Below, one piece after another: positions 1 to 9,330 of a stretch of DNA of 37,086 nucleotides. A program made the translations under genes and the position numbers. How positions within the stretch are numbered: position 1 is the stretch's first letter; every line of letters begins with the position of its first letter. This DNA is from Henriciella sp. Lineage in GTDB: Bacteria; Pseudomonadota; Alphaproteobacteria; Caulobacterales; Hyphomonadaceae. The stretch lies in assembly GCA_017642885.1 (NCBI GenBank), contig JAEPOM010000026.1:1-37086 (forward strand), given 5' to 3'. The notes under the pieces are model-generated. The model made no database searches and had not been told where the DNA came from. It saw only the letters and a list, made by a program, of their open reading frames with translations.

Positions 1-42
1 TCTTGCCCATAGTTCAGCTCCATATCTGAAGCCGGTACTAAC

Positions 43-543
43 TCAAATAATGGACCACTTTCTGGGGAGCAGACCAGGCAGCTTGTTGGCTTTAAGTTTT
101 CCTGGCTCACAGGAGTTGAGTTCGGGGGCCAACTCACAAAGCATATCTAGATACTGGCTAGTTTTGAACGCTTCTGCCGATACGATCGCTTTGCAGCCTA
201 CTTTGTTCAAGGCGTACTCCAGCTCATACAGTCGATAAGCTGGATTGATGCACACCATGATTGCACCGATTTTTGCGGTCGCGAATTGTGTTAGCACCCA
301 TTCAATTCGATTTGGCGACCAAATTCCAATTCGGTCACCTGGAGAGATTCCAATCGCCAGGAACCCCTTTGCGAGCCGATCAATCTCGTCGTTAAATCTG
401 CCATAAGTCCACTTAATGTCTTGATGTGGCATAACGATCGCTAAATGGTTTGGATCATCCGCTACAATCTTATCTAGGTGAGCACCAATGGTCGTATCGA
501 GTAAATCGAATTTGGGAGCGCTGTATTCAGCTATTTTTATCAT
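43..543 (-). pseudogene. Truncated acyl-CoA synthetase (AMP-binding) N-terminus
   Basis: This encodes only 166 residues of an enzyme family that normally runs to about 540-560 (fatty-acyl-CoA or related ligases, ATP-dependent thioester formation). Visible are the family's N-terminal core motifs, WTYGRFNDEIDRLAKG at about 45-60, GDRIGIWSPNRIEWVL near 70-85, and AKIGAIMVCINPAYRLYELE near 90-110. The match stops after about residue 155 (KLPGL), and an unrelated tail ends in TGA. The AMP-binding P-loop and all later motifs are absent. Another frame stays open from the break to the window edge, so a frameshift or rearrangement is possible. The start has a good ribosome site (GGAGATC) 5 bases before the ATG. 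The 254 bp between this gene and the next show no supportable gene. Confidence 0.7.
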
Positions 544-797
544 GTGATGATCTCCAGATTGGGTAAGACGCTCGCTATGATCGGAACCTCGCCCGTGGAG
601 GTCGAACCGAAACGGTCGATCCAGAGGCTATTGGTTTTGTGATGGCTGTTTCTCCTGCGTTTGGGGCGATGGTCTTCTATGTTTCGAAAAGAAGCCAAAA
701 GCCGAGACTGCTTTATCACAACGAGAGGGATATTCTCAGGTGATGATTTGAAGTTCACTTTTCGTTGGCGATTCCTGTCAAAGATAACGGCGCGCGA

Positions 798-1727
798 CTA
801 TGTGGGGACACGCCGAAGCGCCTGGGCCATACAATGAATACCACCGCCGGTCTTCGAGATTTCGCTCATATCAACTTCCGCAACTTCGAAGCCCCGGGCC
901 TTGAGTTGTTCAATCAAAGCAGTTGAGGATTTTGGGGCGATGACACGGTCACCTCCGAGCGACATGACATTGCATCCCAGGTCCATCGTATCCTGGAACG
1001 GGACGTCGATAATCTCATGCCCTTTACCTTCAAGCCAGGCAATAACATCAGGGTCAGTGCAGGTTCGACATGCCGCTGTTAGACCTTCAGCAATCGGGCA
1101 AATCATCAAATCGATATGCACATAATATTCGTCGATAAAGGCAACCCGGGTTTCCCAGCCTTCGGCATTAAACCAGCTAGCAACTTGGAGGGCACCCTCT
1201 TCCTGAGTGCGAGCGCCACCGCATCCGATCAACACAGTTCGATCGTCGATGATGACAAAGTCGCCCCCCTCAAAGGTTCCGGCGGTGACCATATCATAGA
1301 TTGGAATACCGAGCCGTTGATAGAGTTCAATCGCTGCGTAGTTTTCGCCGCGTCGCCACCACTGAGCCAATGCAGTGATAAAGGGGCCGTATGGTGTCAT
1401 GACACTGGAGTCGCGCGCATAGACTTGCATGGTCAGTTCCGGGGCCCCCTTGAGCATATGAACATCGACGCCAAAATGCTGATAGGCCGCAACCAACTCG
1501 TCGTGCTGTGCTCGCGCAACTTTCAGATCGCATGGGGCATCACGGAGATACTTGCGTGATAAGGAACTGGTTGCGCGGTGAAATAGGTTATCAGCAGGGC
1601 CGAGCAGGACATCGGTGAGCTTGTCCGTTTCATTGCGGAATCCCCAGCGATTTAAACGTGGCGTGCCACCGTCAGCGCGCCGACCTTTTAATGTGAAGCC
1701 GGGTTCGGCTGACAATGCGACGCTCAT
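798..1727 (-). CDS. Dimethylarginine dimethylaminohydrolase / arginine deiminase-type amidinohydrolase
   Basis: This is a guanidino-group-modifying enzyme fold of 309 residues, closer to DDAH (about 255-285) than to arginine deiminase (about 410). The catalytic set is visible: YARDSS with D106, TFEGGDF with E153 and D156, YYVHID with H204, and TGGGIHC with the nucleophile C299 near the C-terminus. Family chemistry converts arginine or N-methylated arginine to citrulline, releasing ammonia or a methylamine; which substrate is used cannot be read from sequence. The start ATG follows GAAAGGAA at good spacing. It is transcribed divergently from the MFS/AraC/TonB unit, and its pathway partners (decarboxylase, aminotransferase, carbamoylase) lie to the right. 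An agmatine-deiminase-like role is an alternative. Confidence 0.85.
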   Translation of the reverse strand: MSVALSAEPGFTLKGRRADGGTPRLNRWGFRNETDKLTDVLLGPADNLFHRATSSLSRKYLRDAPCDLKVARAQHDELVAAYQHFGVDVHMLKGAPELTMQVYARDSSVMTPYGPFITALAQWWRRGENYAAIELYQRLGIPIYDMVTAGTFEGGDFVIIDDRTVLIGCGGARTQEEGALQVASWFNAEGWETRVAFIDEYYVHIDLMICPIAEGLTAACRTCTDPDVIAWLEGKGHEIIDVPFQDTMDLGCNVMSLGGDRVIAPKSSTALIEQLKARGFEVAEVDMSEISKTGGGIHCMAQALRRVPT

Positions 1728-1832
1728 GACCAGTTCCTTTCAATGCATAGCCTGGTGAGATCGTAGCCATCATTAAGTTTGTGCGTTCTGTCGAAAGCGG
1801 ACAGATCTATTGCCAATCAGGAACCTTTTTTG

Positions 1833-1860
1833 GCCGTTTGTAACAGTAAGCTTGCCGTTT
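1833..1860 (+). promoter_or_regulatory. 21-bp-phased direct repeat, candidate AraC-type operator
   Basis: GCCGTTT occurs at 1833-1839 and again at 1854-1860, exactly 21 bp apart, in the 182-bp divergent region between the DDAH-like gene and the MFS gene. Two same-orientation half-sites about two helical turns apart are the usual layout for AraC/XylS regulators, and one is encoded two genes downstream. A further GCCGTTT lies at 9495-9501 upstream of the aminotransferase. The pattern is seen in the sequence; its role is inferred. Confidence 0.4.
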
Positions 1861-1909
1861 TGGTCGCTATTGATGGTAGATAACGTCCGAGAATGCGGAG
1901 GAAATCGGT

Positions 1910-3091
1910 TTGAGTGGCTCTAATACCGTAGAGAAGTTTCCCGTCCTAATTACCACCTGCCTGGTCTCATCAATCGGGGCGATGTCGTTCAATGCGATGC
2001 CGGTTCTGCTCGGAGGTCTGGCAGAGACACGCGCGCTGAACGAGTCCGAACTTTCGGCGATTGCATCAGCGATCTTTTTTGGAAGCTTGATCGCAGTGTT
2101 TTCTGCCGTTTATTGGGTGAACCGTTTATCCTGGCGTTTGGTCATTATTGTAATGGCGATCGCTACGATTCTGATCAGCGCATTCCTCCCCTTTATCGCC
2201 GGGCATATCCAGTTGACGATGCTTCTTGCCTTGCTCGGCTTTGTGATGGGCGCGCTCTACTCTCCGGCGCTCGCCGCACTCAGCTTGTCGCGTACGCCCG
2301 AGCGCGCTTTTGCGATCGCGATCGCGCTTCAAGTGGCGGTCTCGGCGCTCGTTGCTTATTCTCTTCCGGTATTTTTGACGCCAGCATTGGGGCTGTGGGC
2401 GATTCCATGCGTGCTTATGATAACATCTATTTTAGTCTTGCTCTGCATCTCATGGCTACCCGAACGAAGCTCAGACCCCGTAGAAGCTACGGAATCAGAT
2501 GTCAAAGCGCCACGCAAACAGGTGCTGACGGGCATTCTTGGTCTGATGGCAATGTGCGTTTTCTATATCGGCTTGATTGGCGCGTGGGAGTTTTTAGAGC
2601 GAATAGGCAACAGCTGGTCGCTATCTCATGAATATATCGGCGGAATCATTGCTTTGGCTCTGATTGTTGGTGCGGGTGGGGCTTTGTTTCCAATGGTCCT
2701 GGGTGATCGTTTTGGCAAAGTGCGGCCAGTTATCCTCGCAATCGTGCTTTTGCTTGCCGCCGCGATATTGCTGTCTGTACAAGGGACCGCATTGCGGTTT
2801 GCTGCTGGTGCGATCCTGTTGAATGTCGGCTGGAACCTCGCCATTCCCTTCATGTACGCATCGCTCGCCGACGCCGACCCTAGCGGTCGGTTCGTCGTCT
2901 TCTCAGTGAGTATCCAAATGGCTGGCGCTGTTATCGGAGCGGGGATCGCCGGTGCGCTTGTCGTAGGCGTCGGCTTCTCTGGCTTGTTTACCTTTTTCGG
3001 GGGCTGCGTCTTAATGGCTTTGGCAATTCATACGCTCGTCGTTCGTCGACTGATGGCATCCAGTTCGAATTCTGTGGGCGAGATTGACTAG
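1910..3091 (+). CDS. MFS transporter
   Basis: This is a 393-residue inner-membrane protein with about 12 hydrophobic helices spread over its whole length and a charged central loop near 185-205 (KAPRKQ), typical of Major Facilitator Superfamily permeases. Short basic loops after helices 2 and 8 (for example GDRFGKVRP) match the MFS loop position. The start is TTG, preceded by GCGGAGG at normal spacing; no ATG nearby fits better. It is followed after 9 bp by the AraC regulator and then the TonB receptor, so it probably moves the same compound or a breakdown product across the inner membrane. The substrate is not recognisable. Confidence 0.85.
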   Translation: MSGSNTVEKFPVLITTCLVSSIGAMSFNAMPVLLGGLAETRALNESELSAIASAIFFGSLIAVFSAVYWVNRLSWRLVIIVMAIATILISAFLPFIAGHIQLTMLLALLGFVMGALYSPALAALSLSRTPERAFAIAIALQVAVSALVAYSLPVFLTPALGLWAIPCVLMITSILVLLCISWLPERSSDPVEATESDVKAPRKQVLTGILGLMAMCVFYIGLIGAWEFLERIGNSWSLSHEYIGGIIALALIVGAGGALFPMVLGDRFGKVRPVILAIVLLLAAAILLSVQGTALRFAAGAILLNVGWNLAIPFMYASLADADPSGRFVVFSVSIQMAGAVIGAGIAGALVVGVGFSGLFTFFGGCVLMALAIHTLVVRRLMASSSNSVGEID

Positions 3092-3100
3092 GAGTTCTTG

Positions 3101-4120
3101 ATGAGAGTGCTGGGAATGGATGCCCAAGAAGTCGAGGGCATTTATATGACCACTCTGTTCCAGTTGGCAGAGGACGAAGGCGTAGATACTGAAACGATTT
3201 TGCAATCGCTTAACCTCAACCGCGAAGAGTTTTTGAAGGCGGAGAAGCGGTTTCTCTATCGCGACTTTTATTCGGCGGTTGAGCTGATTGAGGCAGCAGG
3301 GGTCGAAGGTCTTGGTTTAAAAATGGGTCAACGCGAAGGCGTTCTTACACATGGGATGCTTGGTTACGCTTGCATCGCTGCGCCCAATCTCCGCGAAGCG
3401 CTTGAAACTTACATTCGCTATGCGCCGCATACAGGTTTGGATGTGACACTTACGCTGGGTTTGTCAAAAGAGGCTAGCGTTGTGACCGCGCTACCGCACG
3501 GCGATACGGGACAGCACTTGCGATTCACGATCGAAGAGATTTTTGCGAACTGGACGTTCATCGGGCGATCTTTGAGCGGTGGTCGACTGCCACTCCGTGA
3601 GGTCTGCGTCACATATAGTGCTCCACACTATACTTATCTTTATGGAGAGGTTCTGGGCTGCTCGGTAAAGTTTGATCAACCAACAAATCAATTGGTGTTT
3701 GCGCCCGAGGCTCTTGAAACATCCTTCATTACGGCCAATCGAACTTTGTTTAAAATTTGCACGGCGCAATGCGAAACACTTTATGTTCGGCATGCCCGCA
3801 CCGGTGGGTTAGTCGGCATTGTCCGCCGTATTTTGATCAATAAACCATCTAAGCCGCCAACACTGATTGCACTAGCGGATGAACTGGGGTTAAGCGCGAG
3901 ATCCTTGCGACGACATCTGCGCGAGGAAGGCACGTCTTATCAAACGCTCTTACACCAAGTGCGGATGGAGCTCGCAGCCGATTATTTGAAAACTACAGTC
4001 GCAACCCCCGATGAAATCTCTTATCTTATTGGTTTCGAAGAACCTTCAAGCTTCTATCGGAACTTCAAAAAATGGTCAGGCACCACGCCGCAGGCTTACC
4101 GCGTTGCCCATCGCGATTGA
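3101..4120 (+). CDS. AraC-family transcriptional regulator (OruR/ArgR-like architecture)
   Basis: The protein has 339 residues. An N-terminal effector-type domain of about 200 residues (the arabinose-binding-like class found in OruR-type regulators) is followed by a C-terminal AraC HTH pair at about 245-335. The first helix-turn-helix is seen in ALADELGLSARSLRRHLREE, and the second ends in the signature ISYLIGFEEPSSFYRNFKKW followed by TTPQAYR. GGAG overlaps the stop of the upstream MFS gene and sits 6 bases before ATG 3101; a TTG one codon earlier is less likely. It probably controls the surrounding catabolic units, since it lies between a transporter and a TonB receptor. Regulators of this shape in Pseudomonas control ornithine use, which fits the proposed pathway but does not prove it. 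Confidence 0.88.
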   Translation: MRVLGMDAQEVEGIYMTTLFQLAEDEGVDTETILQSLNLNREEFLKAEKRFLYRDFYSAVELIEAAGVEGLGLKMGQREGVLTHGMLGYACIAAPNLREALETYIRYAPHTGLDVTLTLGLSKEASVVTALPHGDTGQHLRFTIEEIFANWTFIGRSLSGGRLPLREVCVTYSAPHYTYLYGEVLGCSVKFDQPTNQLVFAPEALETSFITANRTLFKICTAQCETLYVRHARTGGLVGIVRRILINKPSKPPTLIALADELGLSARSLRRHLREEGTSYQTLLHQVRMELAADYLKTTVATPDEISYLIGFEEPSSFYRNFKKWSGTTPQAYRVAHRD

Positions 4121-4252
4121 CCCAATACGCCATCACACTGGCCGCTTGAGCAAGTGAGATTGAGCCGAGTGTTTCTCAAGGTAGAGCAAGTTCAATCAAC
4201 CAAAGTGACGTTTAGCCTTTGGGCTTACAGCAGCTTTTATGGGGAGAAGAAA

Positions 4253-6523
4253 ATGAGCAAATACTTAGCAACGGCCCTTAGCGCGACAATTTTGGCCAGC
4301 GGTGGGTATTTGCCCGCTACAGCGCAGGACCAGGGTGAAGACAGTGAGGCACGCTTGCAAACCGTCACGGTGACGACCCAAAAACGCGCTGAATCCATCA
4401 ATGAAGTGCCAATTGCGATTTCGGCAGTCCCTGCAGAAACTCTGGAAGCGACGGGTATCTCGAATGTTACAGAGCTGATTCCTTACATACCAGGGCTAAC
4501 CGGGAATGCCACTGGTGTTGCGACCAATATTTGGAACATTCGAGGCATCGGGACCAATGACTTCTCAGTTGGGTCAGAACCAGCGGTCGCAGTCTTCTTG
4601 GATGATGCTTATATCGGCCGAAATGTGAATGCGACAGCAGCCTTCTTCGACATTGATCGAATTGAAGTCGTGAAAGGGCCGCAAGGCACCTTGTTTGGCC
4701 GCAATGCATCCGCGGGTGCTATCAGCATCATCAGCAAGAAGCCAGAAGACGCGAATACGCTACAAATCGGATTGGGTTTGGGTAATGAAGATCAGACCGA
4801 GGCTTCATTGATCGCAAATGGCGTAATATCGGATAATTTCCGCGTTCGCCTGGCGTATCGTAATCAAGGAATCGATGGCATTCAGTTCGCGGAAGGGGTT
4901 AATCAAAACCTAGCGACGGACAATAATACAGCGCGTTTGACTGCCGCTTTGGAGCTCTCGGACTCAACCGATATATTGGCTTCACTCCACTATAGCGATT
5001 TTCAATCGACCAGTGGCCGCTTGCACAGTGCAGGTTTGGCTGAGCTCCTCATGGCGCCGGGGGCGGGAGATCCATTTTCGAACCGCACGTCAGCCAATGA
5101 CATCACTGGCGAAGAAGGCGAGATATTCGGAGCTAATCTGCGAATTGAGCATGAATTTGCAAATGGCATCACGCTGACATCAATTTCAGACTACCGCACG
5201 TGGGAATATTCGTTCAGCCAAGATCTTGATGGTGTGGGCCCGATCTTGCCCCTTGATCTTGGGGATATTTTCTTCGGGGTTCCTGGGTCTGCCGTGACAT
5301 TTGGTGGGCCAGTGTTTTCGCAACCCGACATTGGTGCGGACACGATTAGCCAAGAGTTTCGACTTAATGGATCAAACGACCGGCTCGATTGGTTTATTGG
5401 CGCAAGTTACTTCCAAGAGGACGTGAACGAAAACGCTTTCTTTACCTGGCCATTGGTGTTTGATGCTGATGCGTTGCTTGGCGCGGGTGGTCAGCTGACC
5501 CTGTTTGATCAAAACACGCCGGCATCTTACGATGTGGAGGGTGAAAACACATCCATCGGAATCTACGGAGACGTCACGTTCGCTGTCACAGATCAGTTTA
5601 ACCTAACGGGTGGATTGCGCTGGACTGATGATGAAAAAGACTATTGCTCCACGAACGTTGATCCTGCGTTTAGTTTCTTCCAAATTCTTGGTCCAGATAC
5701 ACTGGGCGAAACGATTTGTGGCACGCAACAAAGCGACGAGCTCACGTATCGCGTGGTCGGAGACTTTCAGGCAACCGATGATATCTTGCTCTATGCGTCC
5801 TTCGCGACCGGGTACAAAGGTGGGGGTTTTAACACCGGAACCGTCGGTTCAGGTCCGTTCTTTTCAGATGCTCCATTTTCGCTAGTACCGTTTGATCCAG
5901 AGACTTCTGAGTCGATTGAGGTCGGATTTAAAGCGACACTGTTTGACGGCGAAGCACAACTGAACACCGCGATTTACTCGACCGATTATGAGGACTTGCA
6001 GCTACTCGACAACGCAATTGCCTTACGAATTCAAAACATCGCAGAGGTTAAATCTGATGGTGTTGAAGTCGATTTCACTTGGGTGCCAAGGGCGATCGAA
6101 GGGCTGAATGTCACTGCAAGCTACGCCTATAACGACAGTGAGATCTCCGCCCCAGGTCAGTCGATTGATGGATCGGTGCTTTCAGATGCACCTGAACAAA
6201 CATTTTCAGCAACCGCGTCATACAGCCATGATGTTGGTCAATTCGGTGATTTGACTTGGTTTGGCGGATACACTTGGCAGGATGATGTTTTGTTGGATAG
6301 CAACGGTATCGCATTTCCACGAGAAGCCTACGGAACTGCAGATGCCGCCATTACTTTTACGCATAGTAGTGGGCGGTATGATGTATCCCTTTCAGCCAAT
6401 AATCTGTTCGATGAAGAAGCCGTCATTTCTGCGGCTGACCCGCTTGGCCTCGGTTTCCCACTGACCCTTCGGAACCAGCCGCAATTGTATATGCTGAAAT
6501 TGAACTTGTTTTTCGGTGGCTGA
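4253..6523 (+). CDS. TonB-dependent outer-membrane receptor
   Basis: This 756-residue beta-barrel receptor drives energy-dependent uptake across the outer membrane. Residues 1-24 look like a signal peptide ending near PATAQ. A TonB-box-like stretch (LQTVTVTTQKRAES, 35-48) is followed by a plug domain at about 48-165, with IRGIG, VFLDDAYIGR and the conserved IEVVKGPQGTLFGRNASAG. The rest is a barrel of alternating aromatic strands, with GFATGYKGGGFN-type segments and an aromatic C-terminus (LNLFFGG). ATG 4253 is chosen because GGGGAGAAG directly precedes it and it starts the signal peptide; the frame is open about 100 bp further upstream. The ligand is unknown. Its place beside the MFS and AraC genes suggests import of the parent compound of this cluster. 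Confidence 0.92.
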   Translation: MSKYLATALSATILASGGYLPATAQDQGEDSEARLQTVTVTTQKRAESINEVPIAISAVPAETLEATGISNVTELIPYIPGLTGNATGVATNIWNIRGIGTNDFSVGSEPAVAVFLDDAYIGRNVNATAAFFDIDRIEVVKGPQGTLFGRNASAGAISIISKKPEDANTLQIGLGLGNEDQTEASLIANGVISDNFRVRLAYRNQGIDGIQFAEGVNQNLATDNNTARLTAALELSDSTDILASLHYSDFQSTSGRLHSAGLAELLMAPGAGDPFSNRTSANDITGEEGEIFGANLRIEHEFANGITLTSISDYRTWEYSFSQDLDGVGPILPLDLGDIFFGVPGSAVTFGGPVFSQPDIGADTISQEFRLNGSNDRLDWFIGASYFQEDVNENAFFTWPLVFDADALLGAGGQLTLFDQNTPASYDVEGENTSIGIYGDVTFAVTDQFNLTGGLRWTDDEKDYCSTNVDPAFSFFQILGPDTLGETICGTQQSDELTYRVVGDFQATDDILLYASFATGYKGGGFNTGTVGSGPFFSDAPFSLVPFDPETSESIEVGFKATLFDGEAQLNTAIYSTDYEDLQLLDNAIALRIQNIAEVKSDGVEVDFTWVPRAIEGLNVTASYAYNDSEISAPGQSIDGSVLSDAPEQTFSATASYSHDVGQFGDLTWFGGYTWQDDVLLDSNGIAFPREAYGTADAAITFTHSSGRYDVSLSANNLFDEEAVISAADPLGLGFPLTLRNQPQLYMLKLNLFFGG

Positions 6524-6565
6524 TCGAGACATTTGTCTCAAGCTCAATCGCGAAGAGGTCTGATC

Positions 6566-7375
6566 ATGGATCAGCAAGTGTTAGACGATAAAGTCGCGAT
6601 CGTTACGGGTGCTGGAAATTCAAAAGGAATGGGCTGGGCAAGTTGCCTAGCCCTTGCCTCATTAGGTGCTCGGGTGGTTGCGACAGACCTTGAACGAGAT
6701 GGTGTTCAAGATCAGCTTCAAGCGCTATGTGCGGAAATTGAAGCTTCGGGCGGGCGGGCGCGCGCGCTTACCTTAGATGTAACCAATCCTAAAGATGTCG
6801 ACCGTGTGGTTGATGAGGTTGTTGGCACCGAGGGTCGAGTCGACATTCTGTTTAACAATGCTGGCTTGGGAGCAGGTATCGGCCCTTTTCTGGAAATCTC
6901 TGACCAGGAATGGCAGTCGGTTTGGTCAGTCAATGTTATGGGAATGGTGAGCTGTGCGCGTGCCGTTATCCCACATATGCAGGCAATTGGTGGCGGCGTT
7001 ATTATCAACAACGCCTCTCTCGCTGGACTTGGTGTGGTGGAAGAAATGTCGGCTTATTCAGCCAGCAAGTTCGCTGTCATCGGGCTTACCAAATCTCTAG
7101 CAGCTGAGTTTGGAAAGGATGGCATTCGTTGCAATGCTGTCTGTCCCGGTTCGATCCAGACCTCCATGTACGAACTTGAGATTGAGCATGTTTCAAAGTC
7201 CACAGGGCGGTCTCGGCAAGAGGTCGAAGCCGAGCTAGATGCGCTCGTCCCACTTGGCCGGTCCGCAATGGCGCGCGAAGTGGCGGACGTTGTGGCATTC
7301 TTAGCTAGTCCCGCATCAGGATACGTCTCGGGTGTCGCTCTGCCGGTAGCTGGGGGGATGGCGCCCGGCCTCTGA
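6566..7375 (+). CDS. SDR-family NAD-dependent oxidoreductase
   Basis: This is a classical short-chain dehydrogenase/reductase of 269 residues. The nucleotide-binding glycine motif is TGAGNSKGMG at 14-23, an acidic residue at D41 after strand 2 favours NAD over NADP, NNAG is at 97-100, and the catalytic residues are S151, Y164 and K168 (YSASK). The C-terminal region with PVAGGMAPGL is normal for the family. ATG 6566 follows AGAGG by 7 bases; an upstream TTG start in frame is weaker. It is the last gene of the MFS-AraC-TonB unit, 42 bp after the receptor. It probably oxidises an alcohol in the imported compound; the substrate cannot be predicted. Confidence 0.88.
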   Translation: MDQQVLDDKVAIVTGAGNSKGMGWASCLALASLGARVVATDLERDGVQDQLQALCAEIEASGGRARALTLDVTNPKDVDRVVDEVVGTEGRVDILFNNAGLGAGIGPFLEISDQEWQSVWSVNVMGMVSCARAVIPHMQAIGGGVIINNASLAGLGVVEEMSAYSASKFAVIGLTKSLAAEFGKDGIRCNAVCPGSIQTSMYELEIEHVSKSTGRSRQEVEAELDALVPLGRSAMAREVADVVAFLASPASGYVSGVALPVAGGMAPGL

Positions 7376-7385
7376 TTTTTTGCGG

Positions 7386-7865
7386 TCAAAATATGCGGGC
7401 TGGATCATCACGTTTTAGAAGTTCTTGAATTTCTACCACATTGCCATCTGGGTCTCGCCCATATGTGCCGCGGATGCCATCGCCCATCTCTTGTACGTGG
7501 GTATGAAACCGCATTCCGCGCGCTAGGAGGGCGTTGTAGACCGCCTCAACATCTGTAACATCAAGACAGATATGTGTGAGGCCATGATCATTTACCGGGC
7601 GATTAGGGTCGACTGGTTTCGGCTCAGGCGAGTAATATTCAAATAACTCGATGCATGCGTTGCGTCCTTTCAACATTGCAACGCGCGCCCCAGATCCTCG
7701 CAATCCTGTAACCGCATCTGCAACTTCGCTTGTTTCATCGCCGGCGCGCCACTCAAAGCCGTCGACCTCAGCAAAGCCTAGCGTATCACGATAAAACTTG
7801 AGCATCTGATCCCAACGTCCTGTTGAGATCGCGATGTGGTGGAGTCCATTAATACCGTCAATCAT
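7386..7865 (-). CDS. VOC (glyoxalase/bleomycin-resistance fold) protein
   Basis: The protein has 159 residues and two beta-alpha-beta-beta-beta modules. The four expected metal ligands can be picked out: H10 (LHHIAIST), E73 (CIELFEY), H98 (THICLDV) and E145 (GNVVEIQE). The arrangement resembles methylmalonyl-CoA epimerase or lactoylglutathione-lyase relatives, but the reaction is not predictable for this superfamily. Its ATG overlaps the amidase stop region by 8 bases, so the two genes are translationally coupled. It converges with the preceding SDR gene with only 10 bp between them. The role may be isomerisation, ring cleavage or detoxification of an intermediate. Confidence 0.85.
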   Translation of the reverse strand: MIDGINGLHHIAISTGRWDQMLKFYRDTLGFAEVDGFEWRAGDETSEVADAVTGLRGSGARVAMLKGRNACIELFEYYSPEPKPVDPNRPVNDHGLTHICLDVTDVEAVYNALLARGMRFHTHVQEMGDGIRGTYGRDPDGNVVEIQELLKRDDPARIF

Positions 7866-9330
7866 GCTCGGCTCCTTCTTGCGTTGTTATATAGAGAGGC
7901 GGATGCCGGTCCATCCATGGCATCGTTCGTTCAAAGAACCTTGCGAGTTGAAGGAGGGTAGCCTCGTCTCCGTAACGGGCTTGGATTTGAACGCCAATTG
8001 GCAAGCCTTCATTGGTCCACCCGAGGGGAAGTGAAATCGCGGGTAGGCCTGTTGCATTGGCCTGAAATGTATACTGGCACAAGGCGGCGCTGGCTGGATC
8101 ACCAAAGTCTAGCATCCAAGGTTTTTCGGTGTACGGGCCAGTTCGTCCAAGTAGCGGCGCCGGAGTACACGTTGCCGGGGTGATGAGGACATCATAGTCG
8201 GTTAGGAAATCGTGGAAGTGTTTACTGCAGAGATCTTGTGTCAGCAACGCGTCCATAAGGTTTTGCGCGGAAAGTGCCTGGCTCCGCGATATCATTTTAA
8301 GGGCATTCGGTTCGAGTGTTGTTTCATCGAGCGGACGATCCATCTCCGCGGAGAGATGATCTAGCATTGTGGTAATTTCCACCGACCAGAGGTCGCTCAT
8401 CGCAGATGCGAACGTTTGAAATTCAACATCTGGATAGCCTTCTTCGACGATATGACCGGCGTCCGAGAGTAGGGTTCCAACACGCTTGATGGCATCGATA
8501 CAAGATGCATCAGTGAGACAGGGCCCGCCATTGTTCCAGTTGACCGCAACCTTTAGATTACGAAATGGCATCTCCATAATGCTGCTATAGGATGTAGTGG
8601 GGGCAGCAAGCGTTTGTGGTTCGGAAGGCGCGGGGCCATGAAATGCGTCGAGAAAACGCGCTTGGTCCCGGACCGTTCGAGAAACGACAAATTCTGTTGC
8701 ATGGCCGAGTGGACGATCGGCAATAAAAATGGGCCAGGTTGATACTCGGCCACGCGTTGGCTTTAGTCCTACCAGACCATTCAGCGAGGCGGGTATACGA
8801 ATTGAGCCACCACCATCTGACGCGTGTGCTGCGGGAACGATTCCAGATGCCACGGATGCGGCTGCTCCACCAGAAGATCCGCCGGCGCTTCGGGCGAGAT
8901 CCCACGGGTTGTGGGTCGAGCCTTGCAAAAGTGTTTCAGTATTACAGTCATATGCAAACTCTGGAACGGTTGTGCGGCCCAAAGGAATAAGCCCCGCCGC
9001 ACGCATTTTTGAGAAGAGATGCGTTTCTTCTTGAACGACAGAGCCAACCATCAAACGGCTACCCTGTTCTTGCTTGCGTCCCGGCTCGCCAGCGCCAATG
9101 TCTTTGAGTAGCCAGGGAACACCCGCGAATGGTCTGTCAGCTGCTTCTGGCCAGTCTTCGAGCGTTTCAACTCGATCTTGAAAATACTCGATAACCGCAT
9201 TGAGCTTTGGATTAAGTGACTCAATGGCGCTTATGGTCGCCTGAACGACGTCTTTCTGGGAGACGGCTCGCTCTTTAATGAGTTGAGCCAATCCCGTGGC
9301 GTCTTGTTCAGCATACTCTTCTGGCGTCAT
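7858..9330 (-). CDS. Amidase-signature family hydrolase
   Basis: This 490-residue amidase-signature enzyme hydrolyses a carboxamide to acid plus ammonia or amine. The Ser-cisSer-Lys triad is intact: K76 (WLLKDIG), cis-Ser S152 within GGSSGG, and nucleophile S176 within DGGGSIRIPA; the 24-residue gap between the two serines matches known members. There is no GatB or GatC nearby, so this is not tRNA-dependent amidotransferase GatA. There is no signal peptide, so it is cytoplasmic. It shares a unit with the VOC gene and is divergent from the diamine-type aminotransferase. A likely use is release of an amide-linked part of the imported substrate; guanidinobutyramide- or 6-aminohexanoate-type amides are possible but unproven. 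Confidence 0.9.
   Translation of the reverse strand: MTPEEYAEQDATGLAQLIKERAVSQKDVVQATISAIESLNPKLNAVIEYFQDRVETLEDWPEAADRPFAGVPWLLKDIGAGEPGRKQEQGSRLMVGSVVQEETHLFSKMRAAGLIPLGRTTVPEFAYDCNTETLLQGSTHNPWDLARSAGGSSGGAAASVASGIVPAAHASDGGGSIRIPASLNGLVGLKPTRGRVSTWPIFIADRPLGHATEFVVSRTVRDQARFLDAFHGPAPSEPQTLAAPTTSYSSIMEMPFRNLKVAVNWNNGGPCLTDASCIDAIKRVGTLLSDAGHIVEEGYPDVEFQTFASAMSDLWSVEITTMLDHLSAEMDRPLDETTLEPNALKMISRSQALSAQNLMDALLTQDLCSKHFHDFLTDYDVLITPATCTPAPLLGRTGPYTEKPWMLDFGDPASAALCQYTFQANATGLPAISLPLGWTNEGLPIGVQIQARYGDEATLLQLARFFERTMPWMDRHPPLYITTQEGAEHD

Noticed and set aside
540-758. 72-codon minus-strand frame upstream of the acyl-CoA synthetase fragment
   Set aside because: No ribosome site, unusual composition and no recognisable motif; its end overlaps the start of the next gene by chance.
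7858-9330. Calling the amidase GatA
   Set aside because: No gatB or gatC nearby; the partner is a VOC protein and the context is catabolic.
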